DNA of 37,006 bases from Candidatus Brevifilum fermentans (GCA_945877125.1 CAMCQT010000037.1:1-37006), one strand, 5' to 3'. Shown: positions 24,027-31,789, counted from the first letter of the stretch. Numbers and translations: made by a program. Notes: generated from the letters alone by a model not told the origin.

Positions 24027-25082
24027 ATGAAAAAAATCGTTTGGTTTGTCCTGACCCTGGCTCTTGTTTTGAGCGCCTGCGGCGCCCCTGCCGCCACCGA
24101 AGCCCCTGTCGCCGAAGTTCCTGCTGCTACCGAAGCCCCTGTCGCTGAAGTTCCCGCCGCCACCGAAGCCCCCATGGCGGAGCCTTTCCGCGTAGCAGTG
24201 GTTATGCCCAGCGCCATCACTGACTTGGCCTTTGGTCAGTCCATGTACGATGCTCTTGTCCGCGTTCAGGAAGAAATGGGCGCCGAGAATTTTGAGTTCG
24301 TTTATTCCGAAGGCATGTTCGTTGTGGATGATGCCGCCGCTGCCATTCGTGACTATGCCACCCAGGGCTTCGACCTGATCATTGCCCACGGCTCACAGTA
24401 CGGCTCCTCCCTGCAGGAAATTGCCCCTGACTTCCCCGAAACCAGCTTCGCTTGGGGCACAACAGTGGATACTTTCGGTCAGGCTAACATTTTTGCATAC
24501 GAAGCATTATCTCAGGAAGGCGGCTACGTCAACGGCGTGTTGGCTGCGACCCTTTCCACCAGCAAGGTGATCGGCGTTATTGGACCGATTGAAACCGGCG
24601 ATGCCAAGCTGTATGTTGATGGCTTCAAAGCCGGTGTCCTCGCGACTGATCCCGCAATTCAGGTGAACGTCAATTACATTGGCTCCTTCTCTGATATTGC
24701 GCTTGCTTCCGAATCCGCTACCACTCAGATCGCCGCTGGCGCCGATGTCTTGACCGGCTCCGCTCAGATGGTTGTTGGTGCAATCGGTAAAGCCGAAGAA
24801 GCCAATGTCCTCTGGTTTGGTACCCAGTCCAACCAGGCATCGCTTGCCCCGTCCATCGTGGTAGCCAGCCAGGTGTATCACTGGGAAGTCATGCTCAAAG
24901 AGATGATCGGTCTCATTCAGGACGGCACCCTCGGTGGACAGTCCTTCTCTGCCAACCTCGCCAACGGCGGACAGGTGATCGAATTCAACGACGGATACGC
25001 CCTCCCTGCCGAAGCCCAGGCTTTGGCCGACGAGACCATCAAAGGTATCGCTGACGGCACCGTTACAATCACCCTGCCGTAG
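24027..25082 (+). CDS. BMP-family substrate-binding lipoprotein (nucleoside or purine importer 2)
   Basis: The extracytoplasmic ligand-binding protein of importer 2, 351 residues. MKKIVWFVLTLALVLSACG is a lipoprotein signal with lipobox VLSAC. A spacer of three 11-residue repeats (APAATEAPVAEV type) links it to the Bmp domain, which starts at FRVAVVMPSAITDLAFGQSM and includes IIAHGSQYGSSLQEIA and GVIGPIETGDAKLYVDGF. The open frame extends upstream to 23850 over the permease gene, but the signal peptide and AAGGAG place the start at 24027. Sequence is well diverged from the BMP at 15694 and lacks its cysteine pairs, so the two importers may prefer different ligands. Confidence 0.9.
   Translation: MKKIVWFVLTLALVLSACGAPAATEAPVAEVPAATEAPVAEVPAATEAPMAEPFRVAVVMPSAITDLAFGQSMYDALVRVQEEMGAENFEFVYSEGMFVVDDAAAAIRDYATQGFDLIIAHGSQYGSSLQEIAPDFPETSFAWGTTVDTFGQANIFAYEALSQEGGYVNGVLAATLSTSKVIGVIGPIETGDAKLYVDGFKAGVLATDPAIQVNVNYIGSFSDIALASESATTQIAAGADVLTGSAQMVVGAIGKAEEANVLWFGTQSNQASLAPSIVVASQVYHWEVMLKEMIGLIQDGTLGGQSFSANLANGGQVIEFNDGYALPAEAQALADETIKGIADGTVTITLP
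24087..24185 (+). repeat. Three tandem 33-bp units encoding the lipoprotein spacer
   Basis: Units at 24087-24119, 24120-24152 and 24153-24185 each encode 11 residues of the PAATEAPVAEV kind; the third is diverged. They form the flexible linker between the lipid-anchored Cys and the ligand-binding domain. Unit number could vary by slippage. Confidence 0.8.
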
Positions 25083-25093
25083 TTTGTAAAAAA

Positions 25094-25128
25094 TAGACTT
25101 CGGAAGTCTTTAAGACTTCCGAAGTCTA
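25094..25128. repeat. Double palindrome of the ACTTCGGAAGT family, intergenic copy
   Basis: A perfect palindrome with 17-base arms and a single central base; each arm is itself a palindrome centred on ACTTCGGAAGT or ACTTCCGAAGT. It fills the gap between the second BMP gene and its ATPase gene. Relatives occur at 26712-26768 and, in frame within a gene, at 35257-35289. As RNA it would form a long hairpin, but no T tract follows. Confidence 0.85.
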
Positions 25129-25156
25129 AATCCTGTATTGTTTTAGGATGGCACCC

Positions 25157-26731
25157 ATGACCGAAACCGATAAACTCCCCTCTGGTCGAGATCGAATTGA
25201 AAGCCTGGAAATGCGCGGCATTACCAAAAGATTTCCTGGTGTGCTTGCCAGTGACCATGTCAACTTTGATGTGAAGTCCGGCGAAGTCCATGCCCTTTTG
25301 GGCGAAAATGGCGCAGGCAAAAGTACGTTGATGAAGATCCTGTACGGGCTATATCATCCGGATGAGGGTGAGATATTAATCAACGGCAAGCCGGTCAGAA
25401 TTTCATCGCCCAATGATTCCATTAACCTTGGCATCGGCATGATCCATCAGCATTTTATGCTCGTGCAAACAATGACCGTGGCTGAGAATGTCGCACTGGG
25501 ACTGCCATCCTCCCGCGGCTTGCTGACAGATCTCGACCGCGTCTCAAAGCGGATCATTGAATTAGCCAATCTTTATGGTCTCAAAATTGACCCTTCCGCC
25601 TACATCTGGCAGCTATCAGTTGGTCAGCAGCAACGTGTTGAAATTATCAAAGCCCTTTATCGCGGTGCGGCGCTTCTCATTCTCGACGAGCCGACCGCAG
25701 TTCTCACTCCGCAGGAAGTGGATGAATTATTTGTTATTATGAATCAGATGGTCAAAGACGGCCACGGGTTGGTTTTTATCTCACATAAATTGCACGAAGT
25801 GGTTGAGATCAGCCATCGAGTTTCTGTCCTGCGTGACGGACGTATGATCGGTACGCGCCTCACATCTGACACCACAAAACAAGACCTCGCCAATTGGATG
25901 GTCGGACGCGAGGTTGGCTTTACACCCGACCGCGGACAGGTTGAATGTGGCGGCCCACGCCTGCAACTTAAGGATGTTGCTTGTGGCAGTGATCGCGGTA
26001 CGCCGGGTCTGCGCGGCATCAACATTGATGTATGCTCTGGCGAAATTTTGGGCATTGCGGGCGTCTCTGGCAATGGTCAGCGTGAACTGGCAGAAACCAT
26101 TACTGGCTTGCGAAAAACAACAGGCGGACACGTCATTTTGGAAGGCAACGATATTACCGGTTTTGACCCCTCTGACATTACAGATCGAATGCTTTCATAT
26201 ATTCCCGAAGAACGTATGCGCGACGGTATGATCAAGGATTTCACGGTTGCAGAAAACATGATTCTGCGCGAGCATGAGAAGATGCCATATTCGCGTTATG
26301 GCTTTCTTAACCTGCGCGAGATTTCCAGACATGCCGATGAGTTGATCAAAAAATTCCACGTCAAAACCCCTTCACGCGAAACTCATGCCAAGAATCTTTC
26401 GGGCGGCAACATCCAGAAGATCGTTCTGGCGCGTGAAATTTTCCGCACCCCGCGCGTCATCATCGCCGCACAACCCACCCGCGGATTGGACATCGGCGCG
26501 ACCGAATACGTCCGCGAGCAATTGCTCGAACAACGCAAGCAGGGCGTGGCAATCATGCTCATCTCCGAAGACCTCGACGAAATTCTCGCGCTTTCCGACC
26601 GCATCGCAGTTATTTACGAAGGTCAGGTGATGGACATTGTCCCGCGCGCAGAAGCCACCCCCGCAAAGCTTGGTTTATTAATGGCAGGTGTTCACCCCGA
26701 AGAAACTAAACAAACTTCCGAAGTCTTCTAA
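25157..26731 (+). CDS. ABC importer ATPase, two nucleotide-binding domains (NupA-like, importer 2)
   Basis: The ATPase of importer 2, a paralogue of the protein at 17061. Domain 1 has Walker A GENGAGKST, signature LSVGQQQR and Walker B LILDEPTAVLTP. Domain 2 has a degenerate P-loop GVSGNGQRE, signature LSGGNIQKIVLAREI and AAQPTRGLDIGA. An ATG at 25148 would add three residues; the ATG at 25157 is chosen because AGGA lies eight bases upstream. The last codons (QTSEVF, stop at 26729) run through one arm of a palindromic repeat, so the C-terminus was probably remodelled by that insertion. Confidence 0.92.
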   Translation: MTETDKLPSGRDRIESLEMRGITKRFPGVLASDHVNFDVKSGEVHALLGENGAGKSTLMKILYGLYHPDEGEILINGKPVRISSPNDSINLGIGMIHQHFMLVQTMTVAENVALGLPSSRGLLTDLDRVSKRIIELANLYGLKIDPSAYIWQLSVGQQQRVEIIKALYRGAALLILDEPTAVLTPQEVDELFVIMNQMVKDGHGLVFISHKLHEVVEISHRVSVLRDGRMIGTRLTSDTTKQDLANWMVGREVGFTPDRGQVECGGPRLQLKDVACGSDRGTPGLRGINIDVCSGEILGIAGVSGNGQRELAETITGLRKTTGGHVILEGNDITGFDPSDITDRMLSYIPEERMRDGMIKDFTVAENMILREHEKMPYSRYGFLNLREISRHADELIKKFHVKTPSRETHAKNLSGGNIQKIVLAREIFRTPRVIIAAQPTRGLDIGATEYVREQLLEQRKQGVAIMLISEDLDEILALSDRIAVIYEGQVMDIVPRAEATPAKLGLLMAGVHPEETKQTSEVF

Positions 26732-26771
26732 AAGATTCTAAATTCGTTGCAAAAGACTTCGGAAGTTTTTT
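26712..26771. repeat. ACTTCGGAAGT-family palindrome at the ATPase 3' end, possible terminator
   Basis: AAACTTCCGAAGTCTT (26712-26727) is the exact reverse complement of 26753-26768, with a 25-base loop. The right arm runs into six T residues (26766-26771), so the transcript could terminate here. The left arm codes for the last residues of the upstream ATPase. Confidence 0.7.
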
Positions 26772-26799
26772 GTAACAGCAGTAAAATACATCATCGGTT

Positions 26800-26899
26800 C
26801 GGTGGTCGCTCACTGCGCGTGCAGAGTGCAGGAGTGGCGTTGGGCGCGAAGCGTCCCATCGAAAAGTGCCGCCGCTTAGGCAAGAAAGAGGAAACCACT
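26800..26899 (+). promoter_or_regulatory. Candidate structured leader of the molybdenum hydroxylase genes
   Basis: About 100 non-coding bases before the FAD-subunit ATG could fold. AGTGG (26832-26836) can pair with CCACT just before the ATG (26895-26899), enclosing hairpins GGGCGC/GCGTCCC with a GAA loop and GCC/GGC near 26867-26880. Such a fold would expose or hide the GAGG ribosome binding site at 26888. No known riboswitch consensus was recognised. Confidence 0.25.
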
Positions 26900-27772
26900 A
26901 TGAACCTTTGGCAAGAATATAAACGCCCCGCTTCCATTTCGGAAGCAATTCAGGCCCTCACATCAGCAACTGGCTCTGTCATGCCCATCGCGGGCGGAAC
27001 AGACTTGTTGCTTGATTTGAAACAGGGCCGCCACGCCCCCGTCCACACATTAATTGATTTGACCTTCGTCACCGAGATGAAGGCGCTCGAACTGAGAGGC
27101 GATGAACTCTACATCGGAGCCGCTGTGGCGGTCAATCGCGTCGCAACCGACCCTTTGGTTGGGACGCACGCCCAGGCATTGGTCGAGGCTGCGAATTTGA
27201 TCGCCGGCCCGCAAGTCCGCAACACCGCCACCATCGGGGGAAACGTGGCGCACGCCCTCCCCGCCGCTGACGGCACCATCGCATTGACCGCGCTCAACGC
27301 TCAAGCTGAAGTTGCCAGTCCCACAGGCACGCGCCGAGTGCCTTTCACTTCGCTCTTCGCCGGCCCAGGCAAATCATCGCTCAATAAAAGCGAAGAAATT
27401 ATCGCCGGCTTTTATCTTCCCTTGACTAAAAAAGGACAAGCCTCCTGCTTCAAACGCATCATGCGTCCGCAGGGTGTAGCTTTGCCTATCTTGAATTGTG
27501 CAGTCTGGCTCGAACGCGAAGGGGAAATCGTAAAAGATATTCACATCGCTGTCGGCCCCGGCGGACCCATTCCCTTCCGCGCCACCGAAGCAGAAGATAC
27601 CCTGCGCGGGCAATCCTTCAACGAAGAGACTTTTGCCCGCACACTCGAAGCCCTGTTGGGTCAAGCCAAATTCCGCACCAGCGCCCGACGTGCCAGCGCA
27701 GACTACCGCAAACATATTGTTGGCGGCTTATTTAGCGACGTATTTGAAGCCGCATGGGCGAGAGCCGAGTAG
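26900..27772 (+). CDS. Xanthine dehydrogenase-type FAD-binding subunit (YgfM/XdhB-like)
   Basis: The FAD subunit of a molybdenum hydroxylase, passing electrons from the iron-sulfur clusters to an acceptor. AGGTDLLLDLKQGR at residues 31-44 and TIGGNVAHALPAADG at 111-125 are the two FAD-binding motifs of the CO dehydrogenase/xanthine dehydrogenase flavoprotein family. The length of 290 residues fits. The frame is open upstream to a TTG at 26747, but those 51 codons run through a palindromic repeat and are not protein-like; the ATG at 26900 follows GAGG. Partner subunits follow 75 bases downstream. The stop codon TAG at 27770-27772 lies within the first bases of another palindromic element. Confidence 0.92.
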   Translation: MNLWQEYKRPASISEAIQALTSATGSVMPIAGGTDLLLDLKQGRHAPVHTLIDLTFVTEMKALELRGDELYIGAAVAVNRVATDPLVGTHAQALVEAANLIAGPQVRNTATIGGNVAHALPAADGTIALTALNAQAEVASPTGTRRVPFTSLFAGPGKSSLNKSEEIIAGFYLPLTKKGQASCFKRIMRPQGVALPILNCAVWLEREGEIVKDIHIAVGPGGPIPFRATEAEDTLRGQSFNEETFARTLEALLGQAKFRTSARRASADYRKHIVGGLFSDVFEAAWARAE

Positions 27773-27815
27773 GTCACGCTTTCAGCGTGACGGTCACGTT
27801 GCAAACGTGACCTAC
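27769..27815. repeat. Compound palindrome between the hydroxylase genes
   Basis: Two hairpins stand side by side: GTCACGCT/AGCGTGAC (27773-27780, 27784-27791) and GGTCACGTT/AACGTGACC (27792-27800, 27804-27812). The ends GTAGGTCACG and CGTGACCTAC also pair across the whole. The stop codon of the FAD-subunit gene is inside the left end. Confidence 0.75.
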
Positions 27816-27847
27816 TGGTGGTTCAATTCTTCTGAGGAAATTATATT

Positions 27848-30703
27848 ATGAACAATCAAATCTCATTTACAGTTAACGGCACCAAACATACTCTCGAATC
27901 TGTTGCGGGCGAAACTTTATCAACCCTCCTGCGTCAGAGACTTCAACTTACTGGCACAAAGATCGGCTGTGAAGAGGCCGAGTGCGGCGCATGTACTGTC
28001 CTTGTGGATGGTGAGCCGATGATGTCTTGTGTCTATCCCGCCGAGCGCGCCGATGGAAAGACCATTGTCACCATCGAAGGACTTGCCCAACGCGTCCATG
28101 AAGAGATGAAACTGCACCCGTTGCAGGAAGCCTTCGTGGAGCAGGGCGCAGTCCAATGCGGATTCTGCATCCCCGGACAAATTATGACCGCGTATGCCTT
28201 GCTCAAGCGCAACCCGAATCCCACCAGCGAGGATGTCCGCTTTGCGTTGAAAGATACGCTTTGTCGCTGCGGCGGCTATCCATCCATTGAGAATGCCATC
28301 CTTGCCGCGGCGCAGGCTTTGCGGACAGGTGAAGCCGTCCAGAAGCCGACGCACATTCCAGATTCGATCCACGAACACAAGACAGTCGGTCACAGCCATT
28401 TGCGCCCCGAGGCAGTGGAGAAGGTGACAGGTAAAGCAATCTATACCGATGACCTGACCTTCGATGGCATGTTGTTTGCCAAAGCCCGCCGCGCGATGAT
28501 TCCGCATGGCTTCCTGACGAAACTTGATGTATCGAAAGCCAAAGCATTGCCTGGCGTGGTCGCGGTTCTAACTGCTGAAGATATCCCCGGCGAACACAAT
28601 CATGGACTGGTGATTTACGATTGGCCCTCGATTGTGGGCATTGGTGAACGGGTGCGCTATGTTGGAGATTCAATTGCCATCGTTGCCGCCGAAACTCAGG
28701 ATATTGCCGATCAGGCGTCGGCGTTGATCGAAGCGGAGTTTGACCTCCAGCCGGTCATCACGAATGCAGTTCAGGCTCGTCAAGATGGCGTCCCGCAAAT
28801 CCACGAGAAGGGCAATCTACTCAAGCATATCAAGGTTCGCAAGGGTGACATGGAGAAGGGCTTTGCGTCAGCCGATGTGGTTTTTGAGCACACTTTCCAC
28901 ACGCCGGCTACTGACCACGCTTTCATCGAGCCTGAGTGCAGTATCGGCGTGCCGCTGGCTGACGGGCGCATGGAAATTTATGTCGGTTCGCAAATTCCGT
29001 ATCAAGATAAGACACAGGTTGCGCGCGCGTTGGGTTGGAATGAAGACCGTGTGCGCATTGTTGGGCAATTGATGGGCGGCGGTTTCGGCGGCAAGGAAGA
29101 CATCATGGGACAGATCCATGTTGCGCTGCTTGCCAATGTTACGCAGCGACCTGTGAAATTATTATTTGACCGCCACGAAAGTTTGCTCGTGCATCCCAAG
29201 CGCCACGCCACACAGATCCGTGTCAAGATGGGCGCGATGAAAAATGGTCGCCTCGTTGCCGTGGATACCGAACTGTATGGCGATACTGGCGCGTATGCGT
29301 CGCTCGGCGAAAAGGTGATGACCCGCGCCACCACACACGCGGCTGGGCCGTATGACGTGGAGAATGTTCGCGCTGATTGCTATGCCATGTACACCAACAA
29401 TCCGCCCGCGGGTGCGTTCCGTGGATTTGGCGTGACGCAGTCTGCGTTTGCGGTTGAATCTATGATGGACATGCTCGCTGAAAAATTGGGCGTTGACCGC
29501 ATTGACCTGCGCCGCATGAACGCCCTGCACGTCGGAAGCATCACGAACACCGGACAGGAATTGAAGGAGTCGGTGGGCTTGCTGGAATGTATTGACCGCG
29601 TGGATGCGGAGATGCGCAAGCACAACTCCGATCCTTTCACGCCGGTAGTTGTTCCCTCATCCCCAACCCTTCCCCCGGAGGGGAAGGGAGTCTCCTCTCC
29701 CTTTGGGAGAGGGCAGGGTGAGGGGCATTTGATTCGCGCCTGGGGCTTTGCCTCGGCGTACAAGAACACGGGACTTGGCGGCGGCGCTCCCGACAAATCT
29801 GGCGCGGACGTGGAACTCTACGAAGATGGCACGTTCCAAGTCCGCAGTTCAGCCGCTGAACTCGGTCAGGGACTTGTGACCGTCATGCGTTTGATCGTCT
29901 CTGAAGAAATGGCTGTCGCGCCCGAAAAAGTCCGCGTGCTGGTGATGGACACCGACCTGACTCCCAACGGTGGGCCGACAACTGCATCGCGCCAAACCTT
30001 CGTGACAGGCAACGCCTCGCGCTATGCCGCAAAGACTCTGCGTGATGAAGTCACCGCCACGATGGCTGAGAAATACGATGTGAAGCCTGAGCAGATCCGC
30101 TTTGAAGATGGTGTTGTCCACGTCAACGGGCATTCGATGACTTGGGCTGAAATTTACAAGGAAATGAAAGCCGCGGGACAAAATCCGCTGGTGCGTTATG
30201 AATACGAAGCGCCGAAGACCAAACCGCTTGGCGAAGGCGGCGACATGCACTTTGCATTCTCCTTCGGCGTGCAAGCGGCTGAGGTCGAAGTCAACAAGCT
30301 GACAGGCGAAGTGCGCGTGCTGAAAGTCATCTCAGCCAACGATGTGGGCATGGCGGTTAATCCGCTTGGCTTGCAGGGACAGATCGAAGGCGGCGTGATG
30401 ATGGGACTCGGCAATGCGCTGACCGAAGAATTCCTGGTGGACAACGGCAACGTGGTCACAGATCATCTTGCGCGCTATCGTGTGCCGGGCATTATGCTGA
30501 CCCCAGAGATCACTTCCATTGTCGTTGAGCATCCTGTGGCAGCAGGCCCCTACGGCGCGAAGGGCGTGGGCGAGGTGTGCAGTATCCCAACCACACCTGC
30601 CATCACGAACGCCATCTACAACGCAGTTGGTGTGCGGATCGATAAGACGCCTGTGGATCAGGAGTTGATCGCGAATGAGATTTGGGAGAGGGAAAATAAG
30701 TGA
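27848..30703 (+). CDS. xdhD: Molybdenum hydroxylase, fused [2Fe-2S] and molybdopterin subunit (XdhD-like; xanthine dehydrogenase family)
   Basis: Hydroxylates or reduces a purine such as hypoxanthine, xanthine or urate at a molybdopterin site. Plant-type [2Fe-2S] ligands are Cys41, 46, 49 and 61; the second cluster uses Cys104, 107, 139 and 141. The molybdopterin domain follows from about residue 180, with LMGGGFGGKED near 406-418, GAFRGFG, and catalytic Glu909 in KGVGEVCS. Fusion of these two domains at 951 residues matches E. coli XdhD and selenium-dependent xanthine dehydrogenases, which hold a labile selenium ligand and no selenocysteine. Selenium dependence is inferred from layout and from the YgeY-type neighbour. 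Residues about 603-626 are encoded by an inserted 72-base repeat and are absent in typical members. Confidence 0.92.
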   Translation: MNNQISFTVNGTKHTLESVAGETLSTLLRQRLQLTGTKIGCEEAECGACTVLVDGEPMMSCVYPAERADGKTIVTIEGLAQRVHEEMKLHPLQEAFVEQGAVQCGFCIPGQIMTAYALLKRNPNPTSEDVRFALKDTLCRCGGYPSIENAILAAAQALRTGEAVQKPTHIPDSIHEHKTVGHSHLRPEAVEKVTGKAIYTDDLTFDGMLFAKARRAMIPHGFLTKLDVSKAKALPGVVAVLTAEDIPGEHNHGLVIYDWPSIVGIGERVRYVGDSIAIVAAETQDIADQASALIEAEFDLQPVITNAVQARQDGVPQIHEKGNLLKHIKVRKGDMEKGFASADVVFEHTFHTPATDHAFIEPECSIGVPLADGRMEIYVGSQIPYQDKTQVARALGWNEDRVRIVGQLMGGGFGGKEDIMGQIHVALLANVTQRPVKLLFDRHESLLVHPKRHATQIRVKMGAMKNGRLVAVDTELYGDTGAYASLGEKVMTRATTHAAGPYDVENVRADCYAMYTNNPPAGAFRGFGVTQSAFAVESMMDMLAEKLGVDRIDLRRMNALHVGSITNTGQELKESVGLLECIDRVDAEMRKHNSDPFTPVVVPSSPTLPPEGKGVSSPFGRGQGEGHLIRAWGFASAYKNTGLGGGAPDKSGADVELYEDGTFQVRSSAAELGQGLVTVMRLIVSEEMAVAPEKVRVLVMDTDLTPNGGPTTASRQTFVTGNASRYAAKTLRDEVTATMAEKYDVKPEQIRFEDGVVHVNGHSMTWAEIYKEMKAAGQNPLVRYEYEAPKTKPLGEGGDMHFAFSFGVQAAEVEVNKLTGEVRVLKVISANDVGMAVNPLGLQGQIEGGVMMGLGNALTEEFLVDNGNVVTDHLARYRVPGIMLTPEITSIVVEHPVAAGPYGAKGVGEVCSIPTTPAITNAIYNAVGVRIDKTPVDQELIANEIWERENK
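29654..29725. repeat. CCCTCACCC-type palindromic repeat inserted in frame in the hydroxylase gene
   Basis: A 72-base (24-codon) segment starts CCCTCATCCCC and ends AGGGTGAGGGG, which pair imperfectly. It holds two inner hairpins, CCCTTCCCC/GGGGAAGGG and CTCTCCC/GGGAGAG. It adds a Pro/Gly/Ser-rich stretch (SSPTLPPEGKGVSSPFGRGQ) with no stop codon. A relative lies at 34650-34689 in the restriction gene. Confidence 0.8.
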
Positions 30704-30723
30704 TCAGTAATCAGTAATCAGTA

Positions 30724-30763
30724 AAAAAGGACTCTCAAGGTTTTAAGCCTGAGAGTCCTTTTT
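30724..30763. terminator. Bidirectional terminator after the hydroxylase gene
   Basis: AAAAAGGACTCTCA (30724-30737) pairs perfectly with TGAGAGTCCTTTTT (30750-30763). The A and T tails serve transcripts arriving from both sides, ending the purine cluster on the plus strand and the toxin-antitoxin operon on the minus strand. Just before it, ATCAGTA occurs three times in tandem (30705-30723). Confidence 0.85.
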
Positions 30764-30803
30764 GAATGGGATTGTTTTGCGTTACGCGGCTTTTGCCGAA
30801 CTG

Positions 30804-31043
30804 CTATCGCAATGCGGATGATGCCTGTTGAATCTTCGTTGCTTGTAGAAGCAGCCGCAGGGCTTCATTGACTGCCTCGTCGCTTGGGAATGCCCTGGCG
30901 ATGTCGGGATCGAGTACCACAACGTTTTTTCCAATCCTGCGTTTGGGGTCGAAGCGACCTTTGGGCAAAATTGTCATTTTCGATAAATTGTACTCATCCT
31001 TTAATTCGTAATCATCCTGTTTCGTTGTAGAATTTTTCTTCAT
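30804..31043 (-). CDS. brnA: BrnA-like antitoxin
   Basis: A 79-residue protein following the BrnT-like toxin gene and overlapping its 3' end by 32 bases in another frame. The N-terminal half is charged and Lys-rich. The C-terminal half, IGKNVVVLDPDIARAFPSDEAVNEALRLLLQ cut at about residue 36, resembles the strand-helix-helix dimerisation and DNA-binding region of BrnA/ribbon-helix-helix antitoxins. A CAT-to-ATG start at 31043 has AAAGGCGA upstream. Expected role: neutralise the toxin and repress the operon. Assignment depends largely on the neighbour, as the sequence is divergent. Confidence 0.65.
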   Translation of the reverse strand: MKKNSTTKQDDYELKDEYNLSKMTILPKGRFDPKRRIGKNVVVLDPDIARAFPSDEAVNEALRLLLQATKIQQASSALR

Positions 31044-31311
31044 TTTTTGTCGCCTTTCTTGCGCTGATAAGTCGGATCAGATTTCTACGTTCTGTATGCG
31101 CCACCATCAAGAGACATATTTTGTCGGACATTCCAATTGTAATATGGCGTTCTTCATCTGTGGAATGTTCTTCGTCTAGAAAACTGATGAATTGTGGATC
31201 TTCGAATATTGTGCTTGCCTCTTCAAAACTAACGTCATGCTTTTTTAGGTTCTTTTTTGCTTTTTCGAGGTCCCATTCGAATTTCAGTTTTTCGTTATCG
31301 TTCTCTTCCAT
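31012..31311 (-). CDS. brnT: BrnT family toxin (DUF497)
   Basis: A predicted ribonuclease toxin of a type II toxin-antitoxin system. The BrnT pattern is clear in its 99 residues: FEWDLEKAKKNLKKHDVSFEEA near the N-terminus, STIFEDPQF, then ERHITIGMSDKICLLMVAHTE and the ending IRLISARKATKNEE. The conserved basic and acidic residues expected for activity (Arg in ERH, His in AHTE, Arg in SARKAT) are present. AGAGGA precedes the ATG by four bases. It is the first gene of a two-gene minus-strand operon in the accessory region next to a restriction-modification system. Confidence 0.88.
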   Translation of the reverse strand: MEENDNEKLKFEWDLEKAKKNLKKHDVSFEEASTIFEDPQFISFLDEEHSTDEERHITIGMSDKICLLMVAHTERRNLIRLISARKATKNEEKFYNETG

Positions 31312-31393
31312 GTTTCCTCTTGGACCATTTGACTTTCTTTAATTTTACATCAATATTTGTGAAATGGTTTTCTTTCATGCGCCATGAATAAAA

Positions 31394-31418
31394 AGAGCTT
31401 CCCATTTTGAGAAGCTCT
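31394..31418 (-). terminator. Intrinsic terminator of the 31427-31789 gene
   Basis: AGAGCTTC (31394-31401) pairs with GAAGCTCT (31411-31418). Read on the minus strand the stem is followed by a T run, and it lies nine bases past the stop codon. Confidence 0.75.
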
Positions 31419-31426
31419 CGTTTGCG

Positions 31427-31789
31427 TTATGCGGCTTTTGCCTTGCGGGCAGGCGCTTTGTATTCGGATTTTTTCTTTAAGCCGAGGGCTTGCAACTGGT
31501 CAGAGTTTTTGCCGAACTGTGCGATGACCTGTTCCTTGACCGCCAGCATGAAGTTGTGGAACTCCCATTCGGCGGCTGTAGATGCGTCTCGTGCGGTTGC
31601 CAGCGCATTCTGGACGGAAAATTCATCATTCTGTGCGCCTTTCATGGCTTCCAATTTTGCGCCGACTGCTTCCAGGTTGTAGGCGGCATTGGCGGGGGTG
31701 TAGTTTTCGATTGCCTGCAATGCCATGTAGGCGTCCATATCGGCTTGCATTTGGGCGGGACGAAGGCGGTTGTTCTGATCTTTTGCCAT
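31427..31789 (-). CDS. Conserved hypothetical protein, 120 residues
   Basis: Function not recognised. The protein is soluble, predicted mostly helical, and ends in a basic tail (KKKSEYKAPARKAKAA). AEWEFHNFMLAVKEQVIAQF and ALGLKKKSEYK are the most conserved-looking parts; I recall similar unannotated proteins in cyanobacteria and Bacteroidetes but could not search. AAGGAG stands seven bases before the ATG. The gene has its own terminator. Eight 21-bp repeats lie just upstream (31866-32033), and the bases encoding its last residues and stop recur almost exactly beside the antitoxin gene (30776-30797). Confidence 0.75.
   Translation of the reverse strand: MAKDQNNRLRPAQMQADMDAYMALQAIENYTPANAAYNLEAVGAKLEAMKGAQNDEFSVQNALATARDASTAAEWEFHNFMLAVKEQVIAQFGKNSDQLQALGLKKKSEYKAPARKAKAA

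Noticed and set aside
26747-26899. 51-codon extension of the FAD subunit
   Set aside because: It starts at a TTG inside a palindromic repeat and reads through the non-coding leader; the ATG at 26900 has a ribosome binding site and matches family starts.
26800-26899. Moco riboswitch
   Set aside because: Position is suggestive, but I could not match the known consensus by eye, so it is kept only as a possible structured leader.
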